Shown here: piece after piece, positions 26,582 through 36,493 of the stretch
Layout of the letters: every line of letters begins with the position of its first letter
Numbering within the stretch: the first letter of the stretch is position 1
Assembly (NCBI RefSeq): GCF_900102345.1
Contig: NZ_FNKB01000001.1
Span: 2,480,001-2,544,000 of the forward strand
From: Leucobacter chromiiresistens
GTDB lineage: Bacteria > Actinomycetota > Actinomycetes > Actinomycetales > Microbacteriaceae
Direction of reading: 5' to 3'
Length of the DNA: 64,000 bases
Notes under the pieces: generated by a model
Told to the model about the DNA's origin: nothing
The model's database searches: none
Seen by the model: the letters and a program-made list of their open reading frames with translations, nothing else
Translations under genes and position numbers: made by a program

Positions 26582-27949
26582 ATGGCGACGGCAACCACCC
26601 ACGACACCGGATCGTCGACGCGGAAACGGCGCCGGACGACCTGGGACAAGCACACCTGGCTCTACGTCGCGGTCATCGCCGCCGTCGCGCTCGGCGCGAT
26701 CATCGGGCTCGTGCTGCCCGACCTCGCCGTCCGGCTCGAACCGCTCGGCAAGGCGTTCGTCGCGCTCATCAAGATGATGATCGCGCCCATCATCTTCTGC
26801 ACCATCGTGCTCGGGGTCGGCTCCATCGCGAAGGCCGCGACCGTCGGCAAGATCGGCGGGCTCGCCCTCGCGTACTTCATGCTCATGTCGACGTTCGCCC
26901 TCGCGATCGGACTCGTGGTGGGAAATCTGCTCCACCCGGGCACCGGGCTCGACATGCAGGGAGCGGAGTACGCGGTCGAGGGCGAGAGCAGCAGTACACA
27001 GGAGTTCGTGCTCGGCATCATCCCGACGACGTTCTTCTCGGCCCTCACCGGCGAGAGCGTGCTCCAGGTGCTCTTCATCGCGCTGCTCACCGGATTCGCG
27101 CTCCAGGGCCTCGGCGATCGCGCCGCCCCCGTCATGCACGCGGTGCGGCACCTGCAGACGCTCGTCTTCCGGGTGCTCGGCATGATCCTCTGGCTCGCCC
27201 CGATCGGGGCATTCGGGGCGATCGCCGCGGTCGTCGGCAAGACGGGAGCCTCAGCCATCTGGAGCCTCGGGGTGCTCATGGCGGGGTTCTACCTCACCTG
27301 CATCGTCTTCATCGTCGGCGTGCTCGGCACGCTGCTCTACGCGGTCACCCGCCTCAACATCTTCGCGCTCATGAAGTACCTCGGGCGCGAGTACCTGCTG
27401 ATCGTCGGCACCTCCTCCTCCGAATCGGCACTGCCGCGGCTGATCGCCAAGATGGAGCACGCGGGCGTCTCGACACCCGTCGTCGGCATCACCGTACCCA
27501 CGGGGTACTCGTTCAACCTCGACGGCACCGCCATCTACCTTACGATGGCCTCGCTCTTCATCGCCGCCGGCATGGGCGACCCGATGAGCATCGGCGAGCA
27601 GATCGGGCTGCTCGTCTTCATGATCATCGCCTCGAAGGGGGCCGCCGGAGTCACAGGCGCCGGGCTCGCGACTCTCGCCGGCGGACTGCAGGCCTACCGC
27701 CCGGAGCTCGTCGACGGGGTCGGCGTGATCGTGGGGATCGACCGCTTCATGTCGGAGGGGCGCGCGCTCACCAACTTCACCGGCAACGCGGTCGCGACGC
27801 TCCTGCTCGGTACATGGACGCGCCAGATCGACATCGCACGCGTGCGACGGGTGCTGCGCGGCGAGGTGCCGTTCGACGAATCGACCCTGAGCGGCGACGC
27901 TCACGGGAACGCGGCGAACGAGCTCACCACCGGGCGAACGCCGCATTGA
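26582..27949 (+). CDS. dctA: C4-dicarboxylate/cation symporter of the DctA (DAACS) family
   Basis: A 455-residue secondary transporter. It has about eight membrane helices plus two re-entrant hairpins; family motifs include KMMIAPIIFCTIVLGVGS, the Ser-rich hairpin GTSSSESALPRLI, PTGYSFNLDGTAIYLTMA with the cation-binding NLDGT, and GVTGAGLATLAGGL. These fit DctA more than glutamate carriers. ATG at 26582 is preceded by AGGAGGAG. It is divergent from a CitA/CitB-like two-component system, a classic arrangement for dicarboxylate uptake. The 3' end overlaps the convergent rsmE gene by 26 bases. Confidence 0.92.
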   Translation: MATATTHDTGSSTRKRRRTTWDKHTWLYVAVIAAVALGAIIGLVLPDLAVRLEPLGKAFVALIKMMIAPIIFCTIVLGVGSIAKAATVGKIGGLALAYFMLMSTFALAIGLVVGNLLHPGTGLDMQGAEYAVEGESSSTQEFVLGIIPTTFFSALTGESVLQVLFIALLTGFALQGLGDRAAPVMHAVRHLQTLVFRVLGMILWLAPIGAFGAIAAVVGKTGASAIWSLGVLMAGFYLTCIVFIVGVLGTLLYAVTRLNIFALMKYLGREYLLIVGTSSSESALPRLIAKMEHAGVSTPVVGITVPTGYSFNLDGTAIYLTMASLFIAAGMGDPMSIGEQIGLLVFMIIASKGAAGVTGAGLATLAGGLQAYRPELVDGVGVIVGIDRFMSEGRALTNFTGNAVATLLLGTWTRQIDIARVRRVLRGEVPFDESTLSGDAHGNAANELTTGRTPH

Positions 27950-28700
27950 GCACCGCGATCGCCGCGGGGCCCGCGGAGGAGGTGCGGAGCACCGTGTCCC
28001 CCAGCAGCAGCACCGCGGCCCCCGCCGCCTCCAACGCGTCGAGCTCCGCATCCGCGAACCCGCCCTCCGGCCCGACGACGAGCACCGCCTCCTGCAGCTC
28101 GTCAGTTGACGCGGCCGCGGTGCGCGCCCACTCCGACAGACGGGCGGCACCCCGCGGGTGCAGCACGATCACCGCGCGATCCTCGCACGCCGCGATGCCG
28201 CACAGCGCATCGAGCGTCGTGGGCTCCCGAATCTCGGGAACAGCGGCTCGGAGCGACTGCTTCGACGCCTCGCGGGCGATGCGCCGCCACTTCGCGAGAC
28301 CCTTTGCGGTCTTCTCCTCGCCCCCGGCGCCATCCCAACGCGAGACCGAGCGGGCGGCCTGCCACGGCACGATCGCGTCGGCGCCGAACTCCGTGGCCTG
28401 CTCGACGGCGCGCTCGTCGCGATCCCCCTTCGCGAGGGCCTGCACGAGCACGACTCGGGGGCCGGGTGGTGCGGGCCGGGAGACCTCCCGATCGATGCGC
28501 ACCGTGCAGCGATCCTTCTCGACCGCATCGACGACTCCCTCGCCGAGCGCTCCCGCCCCGTTGCCGATCAGGATGCGCTCCCCCACGCGCAGCCGACTCA
28601 CGCGCACGGCGTGGCGGCCCTCCTCACCGCCGATCTCCACGAGCGACCCCGGAGCGAGGCCCGCGTCGTCGAGATCCTCGCGGTAGTAGAGGTTCGCCAC
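27924..28700 (-). CDS. rsmE: 16S rRNA (uracil-1498-N3)-methyltransferase RsmE
   Basis: RsmE methylates U1498 of 16S rRNA using S-adenosylmethionine. The 258-residue SPOUT-fold enzyme shows an N-terminal PUA-like domain (HAVRVSRLRVGERILIGNG), QALAKGDRDERAVEQATEFGADAIVPW in the core, and the knotted SAM-binding end VLVVGPEGGFADAELD and LLGDTVLRTSSAGPAAI. Start is GTG at 28698-28700, two bases after the dnaJ stop. The dnaJ-rsmE order is conserved. Its last codons overlap dctA in the opposite direction. Confidence 0.95.
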   Translation of the reverse strand: MANLYYREDLDDAGLAPGSLVEIGGEEGRHAVRVSRLRVGERILIGNGAGALGEGVVDAVEKDRCTVRIDREVSRPAPPGPRVVLVQALAKGDRDERAVEQATEFGADAIVPWQAARSVSRWDGAGGEEKTAKGLAKWRRIAREASKQSLRAAVPEIREPTTLDALCGIAACEDRAVIVLHPRGAARLSEWARTAAASTDELQEAVLVVGPEGGFADAELDALEAAGAAVLLLGDTVLRTSSAGPAAIAVLNAAFARW

Positions 28701-28702
28701 CC

Positions 28703-29806
28703 TCAGCCCTGACGGAAGAAGCGATCGCGGATCTTGCCGAAGAACCCCTGATGGAACTCGCCGAGATGCGGGGCGTCGTCCTTCCGCAGCGAGGCGAGCT
28801 GCCGCACCAGATCCTTCTCGCGGTTCGACAGCTTCGTGGGCGTCGTGACCTGCACCGCGATCTTCAGATCGCCGCGCGTCGTGCTGCGCAGCCCCTGGAT
28901 GCCGCGGCCGCGGATCGTGAGCATGTCGCCCGACTGCACACCGGGCTCGACCGCCACCTCGACCTCGCCGTCGAGACCGGCGAGCTTCGCCTGCGCCCCG
29001 AGGATCGCGTCGGTCATGGAGAGCTGCATCGTGCAGAGCAGATCGTTGCCGTCGCGGCTGAAGGTGTCGTGGTGCATCACCCGGAACTCGATGAACAGGT
29101 CGCCGTTCGGCCCGCCGCCCGGCCCGACCTCGCCGCCGCCGCGCATCTGCAGGCGCGTGCCCGTATCGATGCCCGAGGGCACCTCGATCGGGAAGGTGCG
29201 ACGCTCGCGCACCCGGCCCTTGCCCGCGCACTCCACGCAGGGGTGCTCGATGATCGTGCCGTACCCCTGGCAGCTGCCGCACGGATGCATCGTGACGACG
29301 TTGCCGAACAGCGAGCGCACCTGACGCTGCACCTGCCCCTGGCCGCCGCACACGTCGCACGTGACCGGGTGCGTGCCCGGCTGCGTGCAGCTCCCCTGGC
29401 ACACCTCGCACAGCACTGCAGTGTTCACCGATATCTCACGCTGCGTGCCGAAGATGACGTCCTCGAGCGAGACGTCGACGCGGATCATCGCGTCGTCCCC
29501 GCGCTCCGAGCGGGATCGCGGCCCGCGCTGGCCGGCGCCGCCGAAGCCCCCGCCGCCGAAGAACGTCTCGAAGATGTCGCCGAAGCCGGCGGCGCCGCCC
29601 TGCGAGCCGCCCATGTCGTACCGCTGGCGCTGCTCGGGATCGCTGAGCACGTCGTAGGCGTGCGTCACGTTCTTGAACTGATCAGCCGCCTCCTCGCTCG
29701 GATTCACATCCGGGTGCAGCTGCCGGGCGAGTCGCCGGTAGGCCTTCTTGATCTCTTCGGGGCTCGCTTCGCGGGAGACACCGAGAGTCTCGTAATGATC
29801 GGCCAC
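28703..29806 (-). CDS. dnaJ: Molecular chaperone DnaJ (DnaJ2 type)
   Basis: DnaJ delivers clients to DnaK and stimulates its ATPase. The 367-residue protein has a J domain (HPD at 31-33), a Gly/Phe-rich linker ([10 protein letters not shown]), four zinc-binding repeats [24 protein letters not shown] and CVECAGKG, and a C-terminal client-binding domain. The first repeat ends in Cys instead of Gly, which I believe is common in actinobacterial DnaJ2. It lies just downstream of hrcA, whose CIRCE operator should govern both; no dnaK/grpE is in this window. Confidence 0.96.
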   Translation of the reverse strand: MADHYETLGVSREASPEEIKKAYRRLARQLHPDVNPSEEAADQFKNVTHAYDVLSDPEQRQRYDMGGSQGGAAGFGDIFETFFGGGGFGGAGQRGPRSRSERGDDAMIRVDVSLEDVIFGTQREISVNTAVLCEVCQGSCTQPGTHPVTCDVCGGQGQVQRQVRSLFGNVVTMHPCGSCQGYGTIIEHPCVECAGKGRVRERRTFPIEVPSGIDTGTRLQMRGGGEVGPGGGPNGDLFIEFRVMHHDTFSRDGNDLLCTMQLSMTDAILGAQAKLAGLDGEVEVAVEPGVQSGDMLTIRGRGIQGLRSTTRGDLKIAVQVTTPTKLSNREKDLVRQLASLRKDDAPHLGEFHQGFFGKIRDRFFRQG

Positions 29807-29860
29807 GCTGTTCTGCTCCTCAGGGTCGGGGATGAAAATGATGGGCGGGGTGGGCGGACG

Positions 29861-30898
29861 CTACCGCTCCTCCCCCAGGAATCTATTGAGATAGCGTGCG
29901 ACGGCACGCACCGTGGCGATGTTGCCCGCGTAGTCCATGCGCAGCGGGCCGAGCACGCCGAGCTTCGAGATCGCAACGCCGTCCTCGTACTTCGACGCGA
30001 TGATCGAGGTCTCGGAGAGGCCGTACGCCTCGTTCTCGCGTCCGATCGACGCCGAGACCTCGCGGTCGTCGTGCGCCAGCTCGCCGAAGAGCCGGAGCAG
30101 CGTCACCTGCTCCTCGATCGCCTCGAGCACGACGGGGAGCGAACCGGCGAACTCGCCGCCCGGCCGCGACAGGTTCGCCGCACCCGCCACCGCGATCCGG
30201 TCGTTGCGGTTCGCCTGCAGCTGCCCGAGCACGACCGCGAGCACGCGCTTCACGAGTTCGGCCTCGTCGGGCTGCGACCACTGCAGCAGATCCTCGTCGA
30301 GCCGGGCCACCGCCCGCGCCGCAGACTCGACGTCGCTGCCGACCGCCGCCTCGGCGATCCGCTGGCGCAGCCCGTGCACCCACGCCTCCGTCACGCGCGA
30401 CGCCGGCAGCAGGGCCACCTGCTGCTCGACTACGCCGCTTCCCAGAATGAGCACGCTGAGCACCCGATCCTCGCCGAGCGCCACGAGATCGATGTGGCGC
30501 ACGACGGTGCGGCGCAGCGAGGGATACTGCGCGACCGCGACCTGATTGGTGAGCTGAGAGAGCAGGCGCACGGTGCGCGCCATCACGTCGTCGAGGTCGG
30601 AGGACTCGCCCAGGAACCGCTCGATGGCGGAGCGCTGCGCCGAGGTCAGCGGGCGGATGCGCGCGAGCGTGTCGACGTACAGGCGATAGCCCTTGTCGGT
30701 CGGCACCCGGCCCGACGAGGTGTGCGGCTGCGCGATCAGCTCGTCCTCCTCGAGCAGCGCCATGTCGTTGCGGATCGTCGCGGCGGAGACGCCGAAGCTG
30801 TGGCGCTCGACGATCGCCTTCGACCCGACGGGTTCGTTCGACGACACGTAATCGCCGACGATCGCGTGCAGCACCGCGAGGCTGCGCTCCGAAACCAT
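29861..30898 (-). CDS. hrcA: Heat-inducible transcription repressor HrcA
   Basis: HrcA represses class I heat-shock genes through CIRCE. The 345-residue protein starts MVSERSLAVLHAIVGDYV with a winged-helix domain (GSKAIVERHSFGVSAATIRNDMALLEE, in part), then SSGRVPTDKGYRLYVD, and a dimerisation/GAF-like domain ending LGPLRMDYAGNIATVRAVARYLNRFL. I chose the ATG at 30896-30898 because GGAGGGG precedes it; an in-frame GTG seven codons earlier would fall in the operator. The CIRCE element is directly upstream, indicating autoregulation together with dnaJ. Confidence 0.96.
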   Translation of the reverse strand: MVSERSLAVLHAIVGDYVSSNEPVGSKAIVERHSFGVSAATIRNDMALLEEDELIAQPHTSSGRVPTDKGYRLYVDTLARIRPLTSAQRSAIERFLGESSDLDDVMARTVRLLSQLTNQVAVAQYPSLRRTVVRHIDLVALGEDRVLSVLILGSGVVEQQVALLPASRVTEAWVHGLRQRIAEAAVGSDVESAARAVARLDEDLLQWSQPDEAELVKRVLAVVLGQLQANRNDRIAVAGAANLSRPGGEFAGSLPVVLEAIEEQVTLLRLFGELAHDDREVSASIGRENEAYGLSETSIIASKYEDGVAISKLGVLGPLRMDYAGNIATVRAVARYLNRFLGEER

Positions 30899-30912
30899 CG
30901 CCCCTCCTGACC

Positions 30913-30939
30913 CTGGCACTCACTTGCTCCGAGTGCCAA
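30913..30939. promoter_or_regulatory. CIRCE operator of hrcA-dnaJ
   Basis: On the minus strand TTGGCACTC, nine bases, GAGTGCCAG: eight of the nine arm positions pair, and the sequence matches the CIRCE consensus TTAGCACTC-N9-GAGTGCTAA with the third and seventh-position changes seen in high-GC genomes. It lies 15 bases before the hrcA ATG, downstream of a TAGACT -10 candidate (about 30940-30945), where bound HrcA would block transcription. Confidence 0.88.
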
Positions 30940-31033
30940 GTCTAGCGCAGGGCGCGCGCTCTCCGGCGGTTCCCGCTCGCAGCGAACACGCCGCGGGCAT
31001 CCCGTGCCCGCAGGGCGCGGACGCCCGCCCGCA

Positions 31034-32260
31034 TCAGGCGCCGAGCAGCCGGTGCACGACGGTATCGGCGAGCAGGCGCCCCCGCAGGGTCGGCACGACG
31101 CGGCCCGCGATCGCCGCCCGCCCCTCGATGAGCCCGTCGGCGATCAACTGCGGGATCGCGCGGCGCTCACCGGCGCTCAGCACGTCGGCGGGCAGACCGT
31201 CGACGATCCTCGTCTCCAGCAGAATGCGCTCCTCGCGCCGCGACTCGTCGGTGAGCGACTCCCGCGAATGCGCCGGCGACACGCCCCGCTCGATGCGCTG
31301 CGCGTACGCGCCCGGATGCTTCACGTTCCACCAGCGCACGCCGCCCACGTGGCTGTGCGCACCGGGGCCCGCCGCCCACCAGTCCTCACCCGTCCAGTAG
31401 GCCAGGTTGTGCCGCGAACGCGTCTCCGGCGAGCGCGACCAGTTGCTGATCTCGTACCAGGAGAACCCCGCCTCCGCGAAGCGCGCATCGGCGAGCTCGT
31501 ACATCTCCGCGTGCAGATCCTCGTCGGGCGCGGCGACCTCGCCGCGTCGGATCTGCGCGGCCAGCTTCGTGCCGCGCTCGATGATGAGCGCATACGCGGA
31601 GATGTGGTCGGGCTCGCACGCCAGGGCCGCGTCGATCGACCGCTCCCAGTCGCCCAGGCTCTCCCCCGGCGTTCCGTAGATGAGATCGACGCTCACCTGC
31701 AGGCCCGCATCGCGAGCCCACCGCGTGACCAGCGGCACGCGCTCGGGCGAGTGCGTGCGGTCGAGCGTCGCGAGCACGTGCGGCACCGCCGACTGCATGC
31801 CGAAGCTCACCCGGGTGAACCCCGCATCGGCCAGCGTCTGCAGGTACGCCGCGTCGACCGAGTCGGGGTTCGCCTCCGTCGTCACCTCGGCGCCGCCCGC
31901 GAGCCCCCACTCGTCGCGGATGCGGCCGAGCATGGCGGCGAGGTCGGAGGCCGGGAGCAGCGTCGGGGTGCCGCCGCCGAAGAAGACCGTCGAGGCAGGG
32001 CGCTCGGGGAGCCCCGCGTCGCGCAGCACCCGGCCGCCCAGCGCCAGCTCGCGCCCGACCTGCGCCGCGTAGTCGCCGCGCGAGGTGCCGCCGAGCTCGC
32101 TCGCGGTGTACGTGTTGAAATCGCAGTACCCGCAGCGCACGCGGCAGTAGGGCACGTGCACGTAGACGCCGAATCGGCGCCCCTCGGCCCCGATCTCCAC
32201 CCCGCCCGGCAGCGAGCCGTCTTCGGGAGCGGGATCGCCGTCAGGCAGCGCGCTCGGCAC
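31034..32260 (-). CDS. hemW: Radical SAM heme chaperone HemW (coproporphyrinogen III oxidase-like)
   Basis: A 408-residue radical SAM protein. The cluster motif CRVRCGYC (Cys39, Cys43, Cys46) lacks the extra Cys of HemN, so HemW, a heme-binding chaperone, is the better name. Other family segments are VFFGGGTPTLLP, TTEANPDSVDAAYLQTL, RVSFGMQSA and the C-terminal HemN domain with HNLAYWTGEDWWAAGPGAHS. It lies between the DUF1990 gene and hrcA, in the lepA-hemW-hrcA-dnaJ order common to Gram-positive bacteria. Confidence 0.94.
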   Translation of the reverse strand: MPSALPDGDPAPEDGSLPGGVEIGAEGRRFGVYVHVPYCRVRCGYCDFNTYTASELGGTSRGDYAAQVGRELALGGRVLRDAGLPERPASTVFFGGGTPTLLPASDLAAMLGRIRDEWGLAGGAEVTTEANPDSVDAAYLQTLADAGFTRVSFGMQSAVPHVLATLDRTHSPERVPLVTRWARDAGLQVSVDLIYGTPGESLGDWERSIDAALACEPDHISAYALIIERGTKLAAQIRRGEVAAPDEDLHAEMYELADARFAEAGFSWYEISNWSRSPETRSRHNLAYWTGEDWWAAGPGAHSHVGGVRWWNVKHPGAYAQRIERGVSPAHSRESLTDESRREERILLETRIVDGLPADVLSAGERRAIPQLIADGLIEGRAAIAGRVVPTLRGRLLADTVVHRLLGA

Positions 32261-32308
32261 GGAGCTCCCCCTCGGATGCAGCGCGGCGAGTCGCGAGTCG
32301 TCGCACGA

Positions 32309-33175
32309 TCACGTGCGCTTGCTCGGCCGCCGCTGGTGGGTGGGGCCGGTCGCCGCGTCACCGGAATCGGCCTCTGGCTCGCCTGCGGGCGCCGCCTCGG
32401 GAGCCGGGGCCTCGTCGGGCGCTGGCTCGCGCTGCGGCGCCGGCGCTGCCGCGGGGTCCGGCTCCGGCTCGGCCGCGGGCTCGACCGCCACCGGTTGCTC
32501 GCCGGCGCTCGGCCCGAGGTCGGGGGCGGGCTGCGCACCCGGTGCGAGTGCCGCGATCCCGCGCTTCACCGCATCGAGTGCCGTGCGCACGTCGGCCCGG
32601 CCGCGCAGGCCGAGCAGACCGTTCTTCGGTGCCGCGACGAAGCCGCGCGCGACCGCCCAGACGGTGTCGTCGGCCCGGTGCTCGATGACGAAGAGCTGCT
32701 CCCCCACGGCGCCCGCCTCGTCACCGGTGCCCCAGGCGAAGCCCACGCGCCGCTCCTCGTCGACCGTGTAGACGACGAGCACGCTCCGGGGATCCTGGCC
32801 CTCCGCATGCAGCACCGCGGTGGTGCCGGCCACGATGTACGGCTCCCCGTCGGGCCCGAACTGCTCCTCGACGTCGCCCGCCGCCTCCGGCTTCCCGTCG
32901 CCGTCGAAGCTCGGGCCCACGTACTCGGATCCGGTGCCGCGCACGATGTCGGTGACGCGCACACCCGAACCGCGCTGCGCGCCCCAGGTCATGAGCAGGC
33001 TCGACGCGATCAGGAACCGGTCCTGGCCGCTGCCGAGACGCAGCTCCTCTTCATAGGGCGTCGTGCCCTCCGGCGGATACTTCACGACGTCGGGATCCTT
33101 CGAGGCGCCGACCGCGGCGTACGCGACCGGCATCTCGACGTGGCTGCTGCGCCGGGGCGGCTGATCCTGACTCAT
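32309..33175 (-). CDS. DUF1990 family protein with Pro/Ala/Glu-rich tail
   Basis: The first 200 or so residues match the DUF1990 (UPF0548) family: [22 protein letters not shown] near the N-terminus (in part), [37 protein letters not shown] at the end, where an aromatic-rich beta strand closes the fold. No catalytic residues are known for the family. The final 85 residues are low complexity (repeating Ala-Pro-Glu with no cysteine), probably disordered. Its ATG overlaps the lepA stop by four bases, so the two are co-translated. Function unknown. Confidence 0.82.
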   Translation of the reverse strand: MSQDQPPRRSSHVEMPVAYAAVGASKDPDVVKYPPEGTTPYEEELRLGSGQDRFLIASSLLMTWGAQRGSGVRVTDIVRGTGSEYVGPSFDGDGKPEAAGDVEEQFGPDGEPYIVAGTTAVLHAEGQDPRSVLVVYTVDEERRVGFAWGTGDEAGAVGEQLFVIEHRADDTVWAVARGFVAAPKNGLLGLRGRADVRTALDAVKRGIAALAPGAQPAPDLGPSAGEQPVAVEPAAEPEPDPAAAPAPQREPAPDEAPAPEAAPAGEPEADSGDAATGPTHQRRPSKRT

Positions 33176-35025
33176 CGCTTGCCGCCCTCCTTGCCCTCCA
33201 CATCACCCGAGAGTGCGGCGATGAACGCCTCCTGCGGCACTTCGACGCGGCCGACCATCTTCATGCGCTTCTTGCCCTCTTTCTGCTTCTCGAGCAGCTT
33301 GCGCTTGCGGCTGATGTCTCCGCCGTAGCACTTCGCCAGCACGTCCTTGCGGATCGCGCGGATGTTCTCGCGAGCGATCACGCGGGCGCCGATCGCCGCC
33401 TGGATGGGCACCTCGAACTGCTGGCGCGGGATGAGCTTGCGCAGGCGCTCCGTCATCATCGTGCCGTACGAGTAGGCGTTGTCGCGGTGCACGATCGCGC
33501 TGAACGCGTCGACCGCCTCGCCCTGCAGCAGGATGTCGACCTTCACGAGGTCCGCCTCCTGCTCGCCCATCGGCTCGTAGTCGAGGCTCGCGTAGCCCTG
33601 CGTGCGGCTCTTCAGGTGGTCGAAGAAGTCGAAGACGATCTCGCCGAGCGGAATGCTGTACCGCAGCTCGACGCGCTCGCCGAGGTACTCCATGCCCAGC
33701 AGCCTGCCGCGACGGCTCTGGCAGAGCTCCATGATCGCGCCGACGTAGTCCTTCGGCGCCAGAATCGCGGTCTTGACGACCGGCTCGCGCACCGAAGCGA
33801 TCTTGCCGTCGGGGTACTCCGACGGGTTCGTGACCGTGATCTCGCGGCCGTCCTCGGCGGTGACCTGGTAGACGACGCTCGGCGCCGTGGCGATGAGGTC
33901 GAGGTCGAACTCGCGGCGCAGACGCTCCGAGATGATCTCGAGGTGCAGCAGCCCGAGGAACCCGCAGCGGAAGCCGAATCCGAGCGCGACCGAGGTCTCG
34001 GGCTCGTACTGCAGCGCCGCGTCCTCGAGCTTGAGCTTGTCGAGCGCCTCGCGCAGCACCGGGTAGTCGGAGCCGTCGAGCGGGTACAGGCCGGAGAACA
34101 CCATCGGCTTCGGATCGGTGTAGCCCGGCAGCGCCTCCGTCGCCGGATTGCGCTTCGCGGTCACCGTGTCGCCGACCTTCGACAGGCGCACGTCCTTCAC
34201 GCCCGTGATGAGGTAGCCCACCTCGCCCACGGCGAGCCCCTGCGTCGGCTGCGGCTCCGGCGCCGACACGCCGACCTCGAGCGCCTCGTGGTCGGATCCG
34301 GTCGACATCATCTGGATCTTCTCGCGCGGCGACAGCCTGCCGTCGATCATGCGTACGTACGTGACCACGCCGCGGTACGGGTCGTAGACCGAGTCGAAGA
34401 TCATCGCCCGCGGCGGCGCGTCGGCGAGGCCGACCGGCGCCGGGATGCGCTCGACCACGCGATCGAGCAGCTCCTCGACCCCCGCGCCCGTCTTGCCCGA
34501 CACCTTGAGGATGTCCTCGGGATCGCCGCCGATCAGGTCGGCGATCTCCCGCGAGACGCGCTCGGGATCGGCCGCGGGCAGGTCGATCTTGTTGAGCACG
34601 GGAATGATCTCGAGATCGTTCTCCATCGCGAGGTAGAGGTTCGCGAGCGTCTGGGCTTCGATGCCCTGCGCCGCGTCGACGAGCAGGATCGCTCCCTCGC
34701 ACGCCGCGAGGGAGCGGGAGACCTCGTAGCTGAAGTCCACGTGGCCCGGGGTGTCGATCATGTTGAGGGCGAAGTCGCCACCAGCGACCTGCCAGTGCAT
34801 GCGCACCGCCTGCGACTTGATCGTGATGCCGCGCTCGCGCTCGATGTCCATGCGGTCGAGGTACTGGGCGCGCATCTCGCGGTCGGGCACGGTGCCCGTC
34901 ACCTGAAGCATGCGGTCGGCGAGGGTCGACTTGCCGTGGTCGATGTGCGCGATGATGCAGAAGTTGCGGATCTTCGCGGGGTCGGTCGACGCCGGGACTG
35001 GAGGGTTCAGGCTGCGTGGAGACAT
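33172..35025 (-). CDS. lepA: Elongation factor 4 (LepA), ribosomal GTPase
   Basis: LepA is a translational GTPase implicated in 30S biogenesis and back-translocation. The 617-residue protein carries G1 AHIDHGKST, the switch region [10 protein letters not shown]3 DTPGHVDF and G4 NKID, then EF-G-like domains and the LepA-specific C-terminus ([29 protein letters not shown], abbreviated). I prefer the ATG at 35023-35025; a TTG three codons earlier also opens the frame. A GATAAT box eight bases upstream suggests a leaderless or nearly leaderless mRNA. The stop overlaps the DUF1990 start. Confidence 0.97.
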   Translation of the reverse strand: MSPRSLNPPVPASTDPAKIRNFCIIAHIDHGKSTLADRMLQVTGTVPDREMRAQYLDRMDIERERGITIKSQAVRMHWQVAGGDFALNMIDTPGHVDFSYEVSRSLAACEGAILLVDAAQGIEAQTLANLYLAMENDLEIIPVLNKIDLPAADPERVSREIADLIGGDPEDILKVSGKTGAGVEELLDRVVERIPAPVGLADAPPRAMIFDSVYDPYRGVVTYVRMIDGRLSPREKIQMMSTGSDHEALEVGVSAPEPQPTQGLAVGEVGYLITGVKDVRLSKVGDTVTAKRNPATEALPGYTDPKPMVFSGLYPLDGSDYPVLREALDKLKLEDAALQYEPETSVALGFGFRCGFLGLLHLEIISERLRREFDLDLIATAPSVVYQVTAEDGREITVTNPSEYPDGKIASVREPVVKTAILAPKDYVGAIMELCQSRRGRLLGMEYLGERVELRYSIPLGEIVFDFFDHLKSRTQGYASLDYEPMGEQEADLVKVDILLQGEAVDAFSAIVHRDNAYSYGTMMTERLRKLIPRQQFEVPIQAAIGARVIARENIRAIRKDVLAKCYGGDISRKRKLLEKQKEGKKRMKMVGRVEVPQEAFIAALSGDVEGKEGGKR

Positions 35026-35118
35026 TGTCCGCAATTATCGCACGCCGCCGCGCCCCTGCGAGCAGCACGGCGACGCAAACCCGTTCCCGTGCGCCGGCGC
35101 TCCTGCGAGAATGAGCAG

Positions 35119-36042
35119 ATGCCCCGCGTCGTCGCCCTGTATCGCCACCCCGTCAAGGGATTCACCCCCGAGCCCTGCGACCGGATCACGGTGCAGCGCG
35201 ACGGCCGCATCGTCGGCGACCGCGTGCTCGCATTCCGGTTCGCCGATGCGGCGCTCCCCGAGCAGCGGGACGGCCTCGACTACTGGCCGAAGGCGCGCGG
35301 CCTCGCGCTGCAGGATTTCCCGGCGCTCGCCGCGCTGCGCCTCGCATACGACGCGGCCGAGCACCGCGTCACCATCTTCCGCGACGGCGCCGTCTGGGCG
35401 TCGGAAGCGCTCGACGACGCGGGCCGGAGGCACCTCGCCGACGCCGTCGCCGAGTTCGTGCTCGGCACCCCCGAGGGCAGGCGTCTGCAGCGCCCCGGGC
35501 GACTCCCCCTCGAACTCGTCGGGGACGGCGCGCACGCGCGCTTCCAGGATCGCGAACAGGGATACGTGTCGCTGCACGGCCGAGCGAGCGTACTCGCGCT
35601 CAGCGCAGTCATCGAGCGGCCGGCCGGCGACGAGCGGCCCGCCGGCGTCGATGCGGTCGCGTCCGACTCCACCCACGGCCTCGCCCCGGGGGCCCTGCTC
35701 GACGACCGTCGCTTCCGCTCGAACATCGTGATCGACGGCGTCGACGCCTGGGAGGAGCTCGACTGGAGCGGACGTGTGCGCATCGGCGAGCTCGAGTTCC
35801 GCGTCGCCGAGCCGATCGTGCGCTGCCTCGCGACGCATGCGAACCCCGAGACCGGCGAACGCGATGCCCGGGTGCTCACCACGCTCACCCAGCGCGTCGG
35901 ACAGTCGGAGCCGACCCTCGGCACCCTGCTGCTGCCCGCCGCTCTGCCGGCGCCGGTGCGCGCGGGCACCGAGCAGGGAAGCGCGCCGTGGGGCGACATC
36001 GGCGTCGGCGACACGGTCGAGCTGCTGGACGCGGCGACGTGA
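35119..36042 (+). CDS. MOSC domain-containing protein
   Basis: A 307-residue protein with an N-terminal MOSC_N beta barrel (LYRHPVKGFTPEPCDRITV, about residues 6-25) and a C-terminal MOSC domain (RRFRSNIVIDG, VAEPIVRCLATHANPETGERD, with the conserved Cys in IVRCLA). MOSC proteins relate to molybdenum-cofactor sulfurases and carry sulfur or use Moco; the substrate here is unknown. It stands alone, divergent from lepA across 93 bases and upstream of rpsT. GAGAAT six bases before the ATG may be a -10 for a leaderless transcript. Confidence 0.88.
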   Translation: MPRVVALYRHPVKGFTPEPCDRITVQRDGRIVGDRVLAFRFADAALPEQRDGLDYWPKARGLALQDFPALAALRLAYDAAEHRVTIFRDGAVWASEALDDAGRRHLADAVAEFVLGTPEGRRLQRPGRLPLELVGDGAHARFQDREQGYVSLHGRASVLALSAVIERPAGDERPAGVDAVASDSTHGLAPGALLDDRRFRSNIVIDGVDAWEELDWSGRVRIGELEFRVAEPIVRCLATHANPETGERDARVLTTLTQRVGQSEPTLGTLLLPAALPAPVRAGTEQGSAPWGDIGVGDTVELLDAAT

Positions 36043-36109
36043 GCGTCGCTCCCCCTCCCGCCGGCGCACACGCAAGGCGGGGGCACTGGGAACCGCACGT
36101 CGGTTCTGC

Positions 36110-36115
36110 TAGACT
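36110..36115 (+). promoter_or_regulatory. Candidate -10 box of the rpsT promoter
   Basis: TAGACT fits TANNNT and lies 104 bases before the rpsT GTG, giving a leader long enough for regulation. No clear -35 is visible. Confidence 0.45.
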
Positions 36116-36130
36116 CGGGTCTTGGCTTGC

Positions 36131-36149
36131 GTGTGGTTTTTCACCACAC
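36131..36149 (+). promoter_or_regulatory. Stem-loop near the 5' end of the rpsT leader
   Basis: GTGTGGT and ACCACAC form a perfect seven-bp stem around a TTTTC loop about 15 bases after the -10 box. It may protect the mRNA 5' end or take part in S20 autoregulation. Confidence 0.4.
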
Positions 36150-36219
36150 CACCCGTAAGGTGCCCTCTCTCACCGTGCGGAAACAAACCGTCAACCGGAT
36201 CTAAAGGACACATCTCAAC

Positions 36220-36480
36220 GTGGCAAACATCAAGTCGCAGATCAAGCGCATCAAGACCAACCGCAAGGCGACTGAGCGCAACAAGGCGTACAAGAGCGAG
36301 CTCCGCACCGTGGTGCGCGCGGCACGCGAGGCGATCGCTTCGGGCGACAAGTCGGCTGCCGAGGCGAAGCTGAAGGTCGCCGGCCGCAAGCTCGACAAGG
36401 CCGCCTCGAAGGGCGTCATCCACAAGAACCAGGCTGCGAACCGCAAGTCGAAGCTCGCCGCACAGGCGGCAGCGCTCTAA
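36220..36480 (+). CDS. rpsT: 30S ribosomal protein S20
   Basis: S20 binds 16S rRNA early in 30S assembly. The 86-residue basic helical protein has the family pattern [22 protein letters not shown] at the start (in part) and [16 protein letters not shown] near the end. It starts at a GTG at 36220 with AAGGA about 11 bases upstream, a longer spacing than usual. It is monocistronic: a strong terminator follows 14 bases after the stop, and holA, which often neighbours rpsT, faces it from the other strand. Confidence 0.97.
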   Translation: MANIKSQIKRIKTNRKATERNKAYKSELRTVVRAAREAIASGDKSAAEAKLKVAGRKLDKAASKGVIHKNQAANRKSKLAAQAAAL

Positions 36481-36493
36481 CTCGCGCTCGCGT

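Noticed and set aside
29390..29420. Defective zinc finger in DnaJ (first repeat CEVCQGSC lacks the final Gly).
   Set aside because: Both metal-binding cysteines are present and the variant seems common in actinobacterial DnaJ2, so loss of function is unlikely.
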